A stretch of DNA of 64,000 bases from Atribacter laminatus (GTDB lineage: Bacteria; Atribacterota; Atribacteria; Atribacterales; Atribacteraceae). The position numbers were made by a program, and so were the translations under genes. Location of the stretch: positions 930,001-994,000 of the forward strand of contig NZ_CP065383.1 of assembly GCF_015775515.1 (NCBI RefSeq), given 5' to 3'. How positions within the stretch are numbered: position 1 is the first letter of the stretch; every line of letters begins with the position of its first letter. Below the pieces are notes generated by a model, which saw only the letters and a program-made list of their open reading frames with translations, did not search any database and had not been told where the DNA came from. Of this stretch, positions 1 to 8,297 are shown piece by piece.

Positions 1-811
1 ATGTTGGATTGGATGTAGAGTGGTCTTGTAAACGTCCCATGGATTGTATGGCTGCTTTTGGACCAGCCGCGTAACCAATCCTCCATCCTGTCATGGAGAA
101 AGTTTTGGAAACACCATTAATAACGATGGTTTGCGATTGAACTTCTGGTGAAAAGGAGGCAATGCTTTTTATTTGAGCTCCATCGTATACCAAATTTTCG
201 TAAATCTCATCGGAAATAATCATAATATTTTTTTCAACAGCAAGATCGGCTATTTTTTTCAAGATTTCAATGTCCCAGACTATTCCGCTAGGATTGGAAG
301 GATTATTTAAAATGAATAATCGAGTTTTATCAGTTACTTTGTTGAGAATATCTTCCCAACTTATCCGGAGTGTTTTTGGTTCACAATGAATAAAAACCGG
401 TTTCCCGCCTGCTAAACGGATTTGTTCGACATAGGTTACCCAATAGGGAACAGGAAGAAGGACTTCATCGCCTGCATCACATAGAGTGAGGATAGCATTA
501 AAAAGTGAATGTTTGGCACCACAAGAAACAATCACTTCATCAGGATGGTAGGATAAACCATTCTCTTTGTTTAATTTACTACAAATCGCTTCTTTTAATT
601 CGAGGGTTCCTGATGTCGGAGTATATTTGGTAAATCCCTGATCAATAGCTAATTTAGCTGCATCCTTAATACATTGGGGGGTATCAAAATCAGGTTCTCC
701 AGCACTAAAGGATAGGACATCCAATCCGTTTTTCTTCATGGCTTTTGCTCGAGCTGATATCGTTAGAGTTGCCGATGGCTCAATCTGGTTGACTTTTTGA
801 GATATTTTCAC
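1..811 (-). CDS. Aminotransferase class I/II (aspartate aminotransferase-like), C-terminus outside window
   Basis: Partial gene read by reverse translation; it begins at a GTG (811) behind an AGGGGG ribosome site and runs off the left edge after 270 codons. Fold type I PLP-dependent transaminase, probably interconverting aspartate and oxaloacetate. Visible landmarks: an N-terminal SFSAGEPDFDTP segment, the LFILNNPSNPSG motif, the DEIYENLVYDG strand carrying the Asp/Tyr that contact PLP, and VSKTFSMTGWRIGY with the Schiff-base lysine. The order and spacing fit the class Ib (Thermus/Bacillus AspB-like) enzymes, but substrate choice in this family cannot be fixed from these motifs. It is divergent from amt. 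The family assignment is firm; the exact substrate is inferred. Confidence 0.9.
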   Translation of the reverse strand, partial: MKISQKVNQIEPSATLTISARAKAMKKNGLDVLSFSAGEPDFDTPQCIKDAAKLAIDQGFTKYTPTSGTLELKEAICSKLNKENGLSYHPDEVIVSCGAKHSLFNAILTLCDAGDEVLLPVPYWVTYVEQIRLAGGKPVFIHCEPKTLRISWEDILNKVTDKTRLFILNNPSNPSGIVWDIEILKKIADLAVEKNIMIISDEIYENLVYDGAQIKSIASFSPEVQSQTIVINGVSKTFSMTGWRIGYAAGPKAAIQSMGRLQDHSTSNPT

Positions 812-1139
812 TGTGTACCCCCTATTTTTAGTTTAAATTTTTAGCGAGTGGTGGGTCACACTGGCATCGGAATCAAAAATAAAATTTATATTGATTCCAC
901 GAAATCCATTTGGAGTTATTCTTTTCGGTGAATAAAAGCTGGATATTTTATTACGGGTTGGAAAGAACAAAAATCTGTTTAACCAGTTTTTCACTTTGAA
1001 AAGATTTTATTCACTCTTATATAGTAGTAAAAGGGAATTGTCAAGAACCTGAATATTTTTTTATTGAGAATCTTGAGGATATAAACCTTTATAAAGAAAA
1101 AAAATTCCTAGTTTTAAATTGTTTATATCGTTCAACTCC

Positions 1140-1169
1140 TTGACATGAATTGATAGAATATGGTAGAAA
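1140..1169 (+). promoter_or_regulatory. Sigma-70-like promoter upstream of amt leader
   Basis: A perfect -35 hexamer TTGACA (1140-1145) is followed after 18 bases by TAGAAA (1164-1169). It points towards amt-glnK, and transcription would begin near 1176, only about 10 bases before the hairpin at 1186. The region 812-1139 is AT-rich and shows nothing else that I can name. Confidence 0.45.
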
Positions 1170-1185
1170 TTTTGTCATAGCAATG

Positions 1186-1221
1186 AAGCTCTTCCTACGA
1201 TGTCGTGGGAGGAGCTTTTTT
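1186..1221 (+). terminator. Intrinsic terminator in the amt leader
   Basis: AAGCTCTTCCTACGA pairs with TCGTGGGAGGAGCTT (15 bp with two G-U pairs) and is followed by TTTTTT. No plus-strand gene precedes it, so it lies between the putative promoter at 1140 and amt. Either it is an attenuator or the promoter makes a very short RNA. Confidence 0.6.
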
Positions 1222-1408
1222 AGTTTTTCAATTTAATCAAGGTAACGCAATGTTGAGTTACCAGATTAGCAGCTTCTTTTCTTCAAGGCTTGGAAGAAAA
1301 AGCTTCCTCACACCGCAGTGATTGTATTTATTCTTAAATTTTCTCAGCGAAGAGATTTTTAACTTTCCTATTATCTATTATTTTAAACATCGGCAGGGGG
1401 ATTTAAGA
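1222..1408 (+). promoter_or_regulatory. amt 5' leader with two further hairpins
   Basis: Two more inverted repeats lie between the terminator and the amt start: GGTAAC/GTTACC (about 1241-1262) and a stem built from GCTTCTTTTCTTC and GAAGAAAAAGC (about 1271-1302). No known riboswitch consensus was recognised. Whether they form alternative structures with the terminator is untested. Confidence 0.35.
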
Positions 1409-2707
1409 ATGGATTATAAGGTTATGCTGGATACTATTTGGGTAATCGTTGCTTCAATGTTGGTATTTTTCATGAATCTGGGATTCGCCATGGTAGAATC
1501 GGGTTTTAACCGGTCGAAAAATACTGTTAATATTCTTTCCAAAAATTTTATTGTTTTTGCGGTTTCAACTTTAGGGTATCTTATGCTTGGTTGGGGTTTA
1601 ATGTTTGGAGATGGCAACGCTTTTGTTGGACTTAAGGGTTGGTTTTTTCTAAATGGTTTAGATAATTCGCCGGCGGTTGGCCAGAGTTATCTAGGGGTTT
1701 ATTCAGCGCTTTCCTGGGCAAGTGTACCATTGTTGGCAAAGTTTTTTTTCCAATTAGTATTTTGTGGAACCGCTGCAACGATTGTTTCTGGTGCAGTTGC
1801 AGAAAGAATTAAATACCTTTCTTTTATTTTATTTTCATTTATTATGACTATTTTTATTTATCCAATTACTGGACATTGGATTTGGGGAGCAGGATGGTTG
1901 CAGAAGTTAGGAATGCTTGATTTTGCCGGATCAACAGTTGTACATTCCGTAGGCGGTTGGGCGGCAATGGCTGGAATAATGGTTTTAGGCCCTCGTTTTG
2001 GGAAGTATGGAAATAACGGAAAGATCACCCCTATTCCTGGGCATAATCTTTCTATCGCAACCATGGGTACATTTGTGCTTTGGTTTGGTTGGTTTGGCTT
2101 CAACCCTGGTTCAACCATGGCCGCTGATTTTAATGCTATTAGCCATATAGCAGTGACTACCAATACTGCTGCAGCAACAGCTACTTTAAGTGCAACTATA
2201 GCCTCTTGGGTAATTTTAGGGAAACCAGATTTAGGGATGACTCTCAATGGTTGTTTAGCAGGTTTAGTGGCAATAACAGCTGGTTGTGCTTATGTAAGTA
2301 TTTCTAGCTCACTTATTATTGGATTGATATCGGGTCTTTTGGTTGTTTTATCAGTAATAGGTTTTGATCGGCTGAAATTGGACGATCCGGTAGGAGCTTT
2401 ATCGGTTCATCTATTAAATGGAATATTTGGAACACTGGCAGTTGGTTTATTTGCTCAAGATAAAATAGGAGGCTTTTCTTCTCCAAATGGTTTATTTTAC
2501 GGTGGTGGTGTAAAGCTTTTTTTAGCGCAACTAGCCGGAGTGTTCACGGTTGGGGCTTACGTTTTCACAATCTCGTATGTTGTTTGGTTGGTTTTAAAAA
2601 TAACTTTAGGAATTCGAGTAAGCTTACAGGAAGAAATACAAGGTTTGGATATTGGGGAGCATGGTAACTATGCTTACCCAGAATTCCTTATTCGTAAAAA
2701 TTATTAA
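1409..2707 (+). CDS. amt: Ammonium transporter (Amt/MEP/Rh family)
   Basis: Integral inner-membrane ammonium channel of 432 residues with eleven predicted hydrophobic segments. The ATG at 1409 follows a GGGGGATTTAAGA ribosome site; the reading frame is open further upstream to a TTG at 1322, but the Amt family normally starts close to the first helix (MDYKVMLDTIW). Family signatures are present: DFAGSTVVHSVGG, with Asp171 and His179 matching the E. coli D160/H168 pair, and LSVHLLNGIFGT with the second channel histidine (His334). No signal peptide is apparent, unlike E. coli AmtB. The gene for its PII regulator starts 14 bases downstream, the standard amtB-glnK arrangement in which GlnK plugs the channel when nitrogen is plentiful. 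The identification is secure. Confidence 0.97.
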   Translation: MDYKVMLDTIWVIVASMLVFFMNLGFAMVESGFNRSKNTVNILSKNFIVFAVSTLGYLMLGWGLMFGDGNAFVGLKGWFFLNGLDNSPAVGQSYLGVYSALSWASVPLLAKFFFQLVFCGTAATIVSGAVAERIKYLSFILFSFIMTIFIYPITGHWIWGAGWLQKLGMLDFAGSTVVHSVGGWAAMAGIMVLGPRFGKYGNNGKITPIPGHNLSIATMGTFVLWFGWFGFNPGSTMAADFNAISHIAVTTNTAAATATLSATIASWVILGKPDLGMTLNGCLAGLVAITAGCAYVSISSSLIIGLISGLLVVLSVIGFDRLKLDDPVGALSVHLLNGIFGTLAVGLFAQDKIGGFSSPNGLFYGGGVKLFLAQLAGVFTVGAYVFTISYVVWLVLKITLGIRVSLQEEIQGLDIGEHGNYAYPEFLIRKNY

Positions 2708-2720
2708 GGAGATGGATAAC

Positions 2721-3059
2721 ATGAAAAAGATAGTAGCCATCATTCGCCCAGAAAAATTAAAAGCAATTATTAAAGCTTTGGAAGATGTAGGGTATTCTGG
2801 GTTAATGATTACAGAAATTGAAGGCCATGGAAAACAGCGAGGGATTGTTCAACAATGGCGAGGAGAAAAATACAAAGTTGAGTTTCTTCCGAAAAGGAAA
2901 ATTGAAATTATTTGCAAAGAAGATGATACCGAAAAGATTGTTCAGACTCTCATCCAATCGGCTCGAACTGGTGAGATTGGTGATGGAAAGATATTTATTT
3001 CCGAAGTTATCGACGCTATCCGAATTCGTACCGGAGAAAGAGGAGACTCAGTATTATGA
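2721..3059 (+). CDS. glnK: Nitrogen regulatory protein PII
   Basis: 112-residue PII signal protein that senses 2-oxoglutarate and ATP/ADP and regulates the neighbouring Amt. ATG at 2721 is chosen because AAGGAG lies nine bases upstream and gives the family's usual length; the open frame extends back into amt. The T-loop contains QQWRGEKYKVEF, placing Tyr51 exactly where uridylylation occurs in enterobacterial homologues, though whether this organism uridylylates it is unknown. The B-loop reads TGEIGDGKIF and the C-terminus RIRTGERG, both as expected. Co-transcription with amt is likely. Symbol glnK is preferred over glnB because of the amt linkage. Confidence 0.95.
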   Translation: MKKIVAIIRPEKLKAIIKALEDVGYSGLMITEIEGHGKQRGIVQQWRGEKYKVEFLPKRKIEIICKEDDTEKIVQTLIQSARTGEIGDGKIFISEVIDAIRIRTGERGDSVL

Positions 3060-3533
3060 TAAATTGGTTAATAATTCAAAGAAAACTTATTTTTTTAGGA
3101 TTGGCTTTCATACTGCATGACAACACCAGATGAGGATGAAAACCAAGATTCGACATATGCCATGGCATGTCGCTACCTTAATAAAAGAAAGAGCACAATA
3201 CATTGTACCCCTCCAATTTTAATTCTTTGATAGGGGCTTGATTTTTCGTGCCCGGGTATTTTCAGGTTAGACCCTCATGACACTTTGGTGGTACCAGATG
3301 AAGATGAAAATATATACTCAAAAACCAACCTCCCCCTTTAGCAAAGGGGGATTTGAGTTTTTCCTGCTCCGTCATTGCGAGGAGGTCAACCGTTTTTTGG
3401 TTGGACGACGTGGCAATCTCTGCCACCCAGTTTGTCATTCTGAGGAGTCCGATGTTTTCTACCGGACGACGTGAGAATCTCATCCTTTCCGATTCCACAG
3501 TTCCACAATTCATCAATCCAACAAATTATAAAG
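3060..3533. repeat. Intergenic repeat mosaic (R6, R7, R5, R2, R1a, R1c)
   Basis: No gene. Copies in order: an R6 palindrome with a 2-base insertion (3151-3172), R7 ending TAGGGGCTTGAT (about 3185-3250), R5 (about 3257-3315), the R2 hairpin CCCCCTTTAGCAAAGGGGG (about 3335-3355), R1a (3371-3420) with central hairpin TCAACC/GGTTGGA, and R1c (3435-3484) with central TCCG/CGGA. Short open frames across this block are by-products of the repeats. Confidence 0.75.
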
Positions 3534-3735
3534 GATGAGATCCTCACGCGGGAAAGCACCGCTCAGGATGACGCTGGTGGTGTCAGATGAGATCCTCACG
3601 CGGGAAAGCACCGCTCAGGATGACGCTGGTGGTGTCAGATGAGATCCTCACGCGGGAAAGCACCGCTCAGGATGACGCTGGTGGTGTCAGATGAGATCCT
3701 CACGGCTTCGAAATACGAAGCCTCAGGATGACGGA
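3534..3735. repeat. Tandem array of a 52-bp R1b unit
   Basis: Three identical 52-bp units begin at 3534, 3586 and 3638, and a fourth divergent copy begins at 3690. Each contains an R1b palindrome (GATGAGATCCTCACG to CTCAGGATGACG) plus a CTGGTGGTGTCA tail. The fourth copy has a different centre, GGCTTCGAAATACGAAGCC, which is still a hairpin. A further R1a copy follows at 3746-3780. There are no unique spacers, so this is not a CRISPR array. Confidence 0.9.
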
Positions 3736-3951
3736 GAAGGCTTGTGAGATTGCCACGTCACTTCGTTCCTCGCAATGATGTAAAATATTCCTTCCTTAAG
3801 AACTTTATAGCTTTTCCTTCTCCCCCTCACCCCATCGCCCCCTCTCCCCCTCAGTCTTTCTTGATGGGAAAAGGTGAGGATGAGGGTGAAAATCCAGGAT
3901 GGCGGCATTTTTTAGCGCTAGTTTATTTTCAGGATAGAGGCAGGCTTTACC
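3736..3951. repeat. R1a palindrome and R3/R8-like remnants downstream of rdgB
   Basis: Contains the R1a copy at 3746-3780 with centre GTCACTTCGTTCCTC, then C-rich pieces of the R8/R3 type (about 3815-3890). It lies between the tandem array and the rdgB stop. No intrinsic terminator with a clear T-run was seen for the minus-strand operon. Confidence 0.6.
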
Positions 3952-4554
3952 TTACATTTCAGACAGAAGATATTCTGCAAGCTGGCGAAAAGCAATTGCT
4001 CGGTGACTAAAGCGGTTTTTTATATTTTCACCTAACTCGGCAAAAGTTTTCTGATAGGAGGGGAGTATAAAGATGGGGTCATAGCCAAAACCAGAGCTTC
4101 CACGGCTTTCCGGAGAAATAAAACCCGGACAACGACCTTCAAAAATTTTTTCACTATTTTCCCCTACTAAGGCGACTATACAGACAAAACAAGCTGATCT
4201 TTTTTCTTGAGGTACTTCTTTAAGAAGCTCAAGGATTTGTTTATTTTTTTCTTTTGGATTTAAGGTTTCTCCACCAAAACGGGCCGAAAAAAGGCCAGGA
4301 GCCCCATCGAGAGCATCAATTTCTAAACCAGAATCTTCCCCAATGCAAAGATTTCTACTGATTTCAAAACCACAACGGGCTTTTAAAAGGGCATTTTCAG
4401 CATAACTCGATCCGTTTTCGACGACTTCCATAGGAGAATAATCTTGGTACAGGCTTCTAATGCTAATAGAATAAGGAGATAAAATGGTGTTGATTTCTTT
4501 GATTTTTCCCGGATTTTTAGAAAGAATATAAACCAACCGGGAGGAGAGTTTCAA
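3952..4554 (-). CDS. rdgB: Non-canonical purine NTP pyrophosphatase (RdgB/HAM1)
   Basis: 200-residue house-cleaning enzyme that hydrolyses dITP, XTP and ITP to the monophosphate and pyrophosphate, keeping deaminated purines out of DNA and RNA. Family signatures appear in order: [10 protein letters not shown] (substrate-binding N-terminal loop), [33 protein letters not shown] with the metal-binding acidic residues, [11 protein letters not shown] and FSHRAIAF. Length is normal. The start overlaps the rph stop by four bases, so translation is probably coupled. The rph-rdgB pair closes the amidase-GerMN-rph-rdgB order seen in many Gram-positive-type genomes. Confidence 0.95.
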   Translation of the reverse strand: MKLSSRLVYILSKNPGKIKEINTILSPYSISIRSLYQDYSPMEVVENGSSYAENALLKARCGFEISRNLCIGEDSGLEIDALDGAPGLFSARFGGETLNPKEKNKQILELLKEVPQEKRSACFVCIVALVGENSEKIFEGRCPGFISPESRGSSGFGYDPIFILPSYQKTFAELGENIKNRFSHRAIAFRQLAEYLLSEM

Positions 4555-5360
4555 GGAAGGCCTCTTTCTAACAAAACCTTTTTTTGTATGGCAATAATGT
4601 CTTTGATTCCCTTTTGGGCTAAGGCAAGAAGCCGGTTCAGGGTTTCTTGGCTAAAGGGGTCTCCCTCAGCAGTACCCTGAATTTCAACAAACTGACCCTT
4701 TCCGGTCATTACAACATTCATATCGACCTGAGCCATTGAATCCTCTTCAAAATTAAGGTCGAGGAGATCTTTGCCGTTGACTACTCCCACACTAACCGCA
4801 GCCAAATAATCTTTTAATAGGTTTCCTGGTTGAAGAAGGCCACGATCTACATAGTTCCAAAGAGCATCAACCAAGGCAATGAAAGATCCATTAATTGCCA
4901 GGGTGCGGGTTCCTCCGTCAGCTTGAATAACATCACAATCTAAAAGAATAGTTCGTTCACCAATAAGGTCCATATTCATTACTGAACGAAGGGCACGACC
5001 AATAAGCCGTTGGATTTCATGGGTGCGGCCTCCAACTCGGCCTTTGATAGATTCACGAACATTTCTTGTCGATGTAGCTCGAGGAATCATAGCATACTCG
5101 GCAGTAATCCATCCTTGATTGGATCCTCGCAGAAAGAGAGGGACTTTATCTTCTATTGTTGCCGAACAGACAATGCGATTGTTACCTTCCTCAATTAGAA
5201 CTGAGCCTTCAGCTGCTCTAAGATAATTTCTGGTAATCATGAGAGAACGAATCTCATCGTAATTTCGACCATCGTTTCTTATATGAGTATCATCACGTTC
5301 TTTTTTTAAAAAAGAGTTCAAATCTTGAAAACTATTGAATTTCTGCAATGAGTTTTTCAT
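4551..5360 (-). CDS. rph: Ribonuclease PH
   Basis: Phosphorolytic 3'-5' exoribonuclease that trims tRNA and other RNA 3' ends. The conserved core begins at [11 protein letters not shown] and includes [11 protein letters not shown], the phosphate-binding [16 protein letters not shown] region, [12 protein letters not shown] and [11 protein letters not shown]. Most RNase PH proteins are near 240 residues and begin at the RxDGR motif; here the frame is open upstream to 5420 (289 residues), overlapping gerMN by almost 90 bases. The ATG at 5360 (269 residues, overlapping gerMN by 29 bases) is preferred, but it still leaves about 27 extra N-terminal residues, so the start is uncertain. Function itself is not in doubt. 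Confidence 0.93.
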   Translation of the reverse strand: MKNSLQKFNSFQDLNSFLKKERDDTHIRNDGRNYDEIRSLMITRNYLRAAEGSVLIEEGNNRIVCSATIEDKVPLFLRGSNQGWITAEYAMIPRATSTRNVRESIKGRVGGRTHEIQRLIGRALRSVMNMDLIGERTILLDCDVIQADGGTRTLAINGSFIALVDALWNYVDRGLLQPGNLLKDYLAAVSVGVVNGKDLLDLNFEEDSMAQVDMNVVMTGKGQFVEIQGTAEGDPFSQETLNRLLALAQKGIKDIIAIQKKVLLERGLP

Positions 5361-5937
5361 CCCTTTCCAATGGCTCTGATATATCAATGTGTCCGCAAAG
5401 AGTGGTTTCTTCTTTTCCATCGATTAATAATTTAATGCGTTTAACATCGGGAAGTGATGTTAAAGTATCAACAATACTAAAAATACTGAGAAGTTCTTGG
5501 GTGGTCCCGCCCGATTGTCCGTCTTTCATTTCATGACTGAGGTCAACATAAACAATACCGCTTTCGGTGAAAACACCGTTTAATCGCGTTGATTCAGGAA
5601 ATGGACTAAAATGAGACGAAAGCCTAGGCCCTCTTAATAATTCTTGAAGAACCGACTCAAGCATATTATGACTTTTTTCGATTAGTCTTTTTTCTTCAAT
5701 CAAACCGCTAAACTCCTCATCGGTATAGTACAGAACGACTTCTACGGCTGAATCGCTGATTGCTGAAGGGGCTTGTCCAGCAGAGAGAAAGCCCGAATCA
5801 TCAGAGGTCCTTGTATTCTTTTTTCCTCCAGGGATCAAGTATTCACCAGCATAGACAATTGCAAAAAAAACTGCCATTCCGATAAGGATATATAGTATTG
5901 GTTGAAGAAAAGCGAATCTTTTTTTTCTTCTTTTCAT
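5332..5937 (-). CDS. GerMN-domain membrane-anchored protein
   Basis: 201 residues: a basic N-terminus ([10 protein letters not shown]), one transmembrane segment at about 11-34, a short linker, then a GerMN domain (about 65-190) with [30 protein letters not shown] and VYVDLSHEM. GerMN domains occur in spore-germination GerM and in many non-sporulating bacteria beside cell-wall amidases. Here it sits seven bases after the amidase gene and overlaps rph, so a cell-envelope role linked to the amidase is likely but unproved. Spore formation should not be inferred from it. Confidence 0.85.
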   Translation of the reverse strand: MKRRKKRFAFLQPILYILIGMAVFFAIVYAGEYLIPGGKKNTRTSDDSGFLSAGQAPSAISDSAVEVVLYYTDEEFSGLIEEKRLIEKSHNMLESVLQELLRGPRLSSHFSPFPESTRLNGVFTESGIVYVDLSHEMKDGQSGGTTQELLSIFSIVDTLTSLPDVKRIKLLIDGKEETTLCGHIDISEPLERDEKLIAEIQ

Positions 5938-5943
5938 CCGGTT

Positions 5944-7602
5944 TTATTCCTCAAGAAATTTTTTTAATTCAGAGCTTAACATAAATTGTTTAATTCCAAC
6001 TACTATTCCTCGTACGAGCTTATTCTGAAAGGCTTCATTCGCCAAATTCTTTGCTTCAGTGGGATTGCTCAAAAAGCCGATTTCAATCAAACACGAGGGG
6101 AAATACATTCCTTTAAGAAGAATAAGGGGTGCTTCTTTGAGCCCTCTTGAAACTTGGCTGGTCTCTTTGACAATATTATTTTCGATTAAAGAACCGAGTT
6201 TCATGCTCACGAAGCGACTTCCTAAATAATAAGAATCAAGAATGGTGGAGTTAATTTTTCCATTTTGTTCTTCAGTATATCCTTCAGAAATAAAGCGTTG
6301 ATTTTCCCGACTAGCAACATCTGCAGCTCCTTCGCCTTGAATCTGTGCGCTACCCACAAAAACTTCAACCCCAGTGGCTTTTTTATTCGGTGCAGCATTG
6401 GCATGAATGCTTAACAAAACAACTGGTTGTTTATTGTTAGCAACAGCAGAGCGTTCCTTTAGACCAGGGTAAGTATCACCTTCACGGGTCAAATATACTT
6501 CATAGCCTTGCTGAATGAGAGCATCTTTCAGTTTTTTGCACACCTGGAGGACAATGTTTTTTTCCTGGTATCCATTTGCCACACAACCGGGATCTTTCCC
6601 ACCGTGACCAGGATCGATAACAATTACTCTTGGGTTAATTTTGTCGTAAGGTATTGCAGACGTCGTCGGTTGAACTGGTGGTTTGGTTGTAGGTGTAGGA
6701 ACAACAGGTGTAGGAGTAGCCGTAAGCGCTGGCGTTGTAGTGGGTTGTATTGCTGGAGATGGACTTACGGGAACAACCGTTACATCGGGAGAGGTTAATA
6801 AAGTTGAAGCCGTTATATCTAAATAAATACGAGGATTCTCCCCGCCCAATTGGTTTTTTTGGATTGAGGCTGGAGTCTTTAAATAAATGATAGCTTCGAT
6901 GCCACTGTCTTTTTTATTGAGCACAACTCTATCTACTCGAGTATCGTTTAGAGAATACGTTCCAGGTGTTCCTGGGGCTAGAGTGACATTGTTAAAAGTT
7001 AGAATAATTCGGTTGTTGGCTTGGTCGGTCTGCATGGAATGGGTTGGTAAGTTGTTCCCAAAATCAAAAGTCACTCTTGAGCGATTTTCATCACCGTAGG
7101 GATGCGATCGAACGTTAAGAAGTGATGCACTTCCAGCAGGAAGAGTAACTGGTGAGACAGTTGGAGGTGTTATTGTTGGTGAGGGGACCTGGGTTGTGGC
7201 AGTTGAGCTGGTATCAACAGAAATTCCAAAGAGCTGATTAAGAAATTGAGGCGAAACATAAACAGAATTTTCTTGAATGACTATCGAACGTCCCAAGGGA
7301 ATTTCTTCGCCGCTTTCAGCTATGGCTGTTCCTTTGTCAAGCGATAAAACCCAATTTTTTCCTCCAAAAAATAAATTGACTTTTTTCATAATGGGAGAAT
7401 AATATTCTACCCCTCCTATTTGTTTGAAAAGATTTTCAACAGAGATATAATCACTCCCATTGACTTTTATAGTAGGGAGTTCAAGGGAATAGACCTGTCC
7501 TTGATATTCAACGGTCATTTTAGAATAGGCGGGTTGAGAAAAAACCAAGCAAAATAGAAGGAAAAAAAACCATATATGTAAAAAGTTAGAATGGCGCAAC
7601 AT
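5944..7602 (-). CDS. N-acetylmuramoyl-L-alanine amidase (Amidase_3, AmiC-like) with AMIN domain
   Basis: 552-residue exported peptidoglycan hydrolase that cuts the bond between MurNAc and L-Ala. Layout: signal peptide (about 1-27), a copper-amine-oxidase-N-like region (about 30-130), an AMIN domain (about 160-270) with VRSHPYGDENRSRVTFDF, a Thr/Pro-rich linker (about 275-322), then the zinc amidase domain. Zinc and catalytic residues are visible in VIDPGHGGKDPG, a Glu in the CVANGYQEKNIV segment, LLSIHANAAP and CLIEIGFLSNP. AMIN domains target the enzyme to septal or envelope sites. The start overlaps the end of ssb by 17 bases. Gene family is secure; the precise symbol is left blank. Confidence 0.94.
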   Translation of the reverse strand: MLRHSNFLHIWFFFLLFCLVFSQPAYSKMTVEYQGQVYSLELPTIKVNGSDYISVENLFKQIGGVEYYSPIMKKVNLFFGGKNWVLSLDKGTAIAESGEEIPLGRSIVIQENSVYVSPQFLNQLFGISVDTSSTATTQVPSPTITPPTVSPVTLPAGSASLLNVRSHPYGDENRSRVTFDFGNNLPTHSMQTDQANNRIILTFNNVTLAPGTPGTYSLNDTRVDRVVLNKKDSGIEAIIYLKTPASIQKNQLGGENPRIYLDITASTLLTSPDVTVVPVSPSPAIQPTTTPALTATPTPVVPTPTTKPPVQPTTSAIPYDKINPRVIVIDPGHGGKDPGCVANGYQEKNIVLQVCKKLKDALIQQGYEVYLTREGDTYPGLKERSAVANNKQPVVLLSIHANAAPNKKATGVEVFVGSAQIQGEGAADVASRENQRFISEGYTEEQNGKINSTILDSYYLGSRFVSMKLGSLIENNIVKETSQVSRGLKEAPLILLKGMYFPSCLIEIGFLSNPTEAKNLANEAFQNKLVRGIVVGIKQFMLSSELKKFLEE

Positions 7603-8074
7603 CGTTGTTTCCTTCCGGAGAAATATCTTCTAACTCTCCTAAGGCATTTTCCATATTCTGGGAGTCAAAGCTAAAAGGTTCAATCTCGGCTTCAGACGAA
7701 AAGTCCTCACCGATTCCCCGAATTTCTTCGTTAGCTTTTTGAGGGGGGGAAAGAAATTGTACGTTCATTGCACGGATTTCATATGAAGTGCGTTTTATCC
7801 CATTTCGATCTTCCCAATTATTAGCGAGAAGTTCACCAACCACAGCTACTCTGCTCCCTTTATGAAGAAAACGTGCACAATTTTCACCGAGCTTACTCCA
7901 AGCTGTTATTCGTAGGAAAGTGGTATCTTTCGTTTGTTGGCCATTTTTATTTTGATAAGAACGATTCATAGCTATATCAAATCGACATACAGGTGTCCCC
8001 TGGGGAGTATAGCGAAGATCAGGGTCACGCGTGAGATTTCCAATGCCAAAAAAATAGTTAATATCTCCAGCCAT
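7586..8074 (-). CDS. ssb: Single-stranded DNA-binding protein
   Basis: 162 residues when started at the ATG 8074, chosen because GGGGGAA lies just upstream and the product then begins MAGDINYFFGIGNLTRDPDL as in SSB proteins. The frame is open to 8182, but that extension runs into an R1b repeat and is unlikely to be coding. The OB-fold shows GNLTRDPDLRYTPQGTPVC, FLRITAWSKLGENCARFL and VVGELLANNWED. The C-terminal tip is DVAPF instead of the common DDIPF, an altered but still hydrophobic partner-binding tail. Being first in the amidase operon is unusual for ssb, which often sits between rpsF and rpsR. Confidence 0.94.
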   Translation of the reverse strand: MAGDINYFFGIGNLTRDPDLRYTPQGTPVCRFDIAMNRSYQNKNGQQTKDTTFLRITAWSKLGENCARFLHKGSRVAVVGELLANNWEDRNGIKRTSYEIRAMNVQFLSPPQKANEEIRGIGEDFSSEAEIEPFSFDSQNMENALGELEDISPEGNNDVAPF

Positions 8075-8179
8075 TTCTGTTCCCCCATATAAATTAAGAA
8101 ATTCTAAATAAATAATTTCTTTTAGTTTAGCATATTCTAAACCATAAATACAGTGACGAGAGATGATTAAAGCATTTGT

Positions 8180-8223
8180 CATCCTGAGAATTTGTCTTAT
8201 GAGTTCGTGAGGATTTCATCTTT
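8180..8223. repeat. R1b palindromic repeat upstream of ssb
   Basis: Outer arms GTCATCCTGAG and GTGAGGATTTCATC with a degenerate centre. It overlaps the promoter region expected for the ssb-to-rdgB operon and explains the false upstream extension of the ssb frame. Confidence 0.65.
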
Positions 8224-8297
8224 TCCTATTATACTCCTCCTACTAAGACTCCCTGTTCTTTTTGCTAAAGAAGGGAATTGATTCCTGAGGTGATTAT

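Noticed and set aside
3534-3735. CRISPR-like direct repeats
   Set aside because: The units are back-to-back with no unique spacers and are copies of the genome-wide R1b palindrome.
3060-3951. Several small open frames (for example around 3262-3516 and 3744-4010)
   Set aside because: They run through palindromic repeats, have no ribosome sites, and their translations repeat wherever the repeats occur.
6508-6798. Cys/Arg/Trp-rich frame antisense to the amidase linker
   Set aside because: It is the reverse frame of the low-complexity Thr/Pro linker; composition explains the odd residues.
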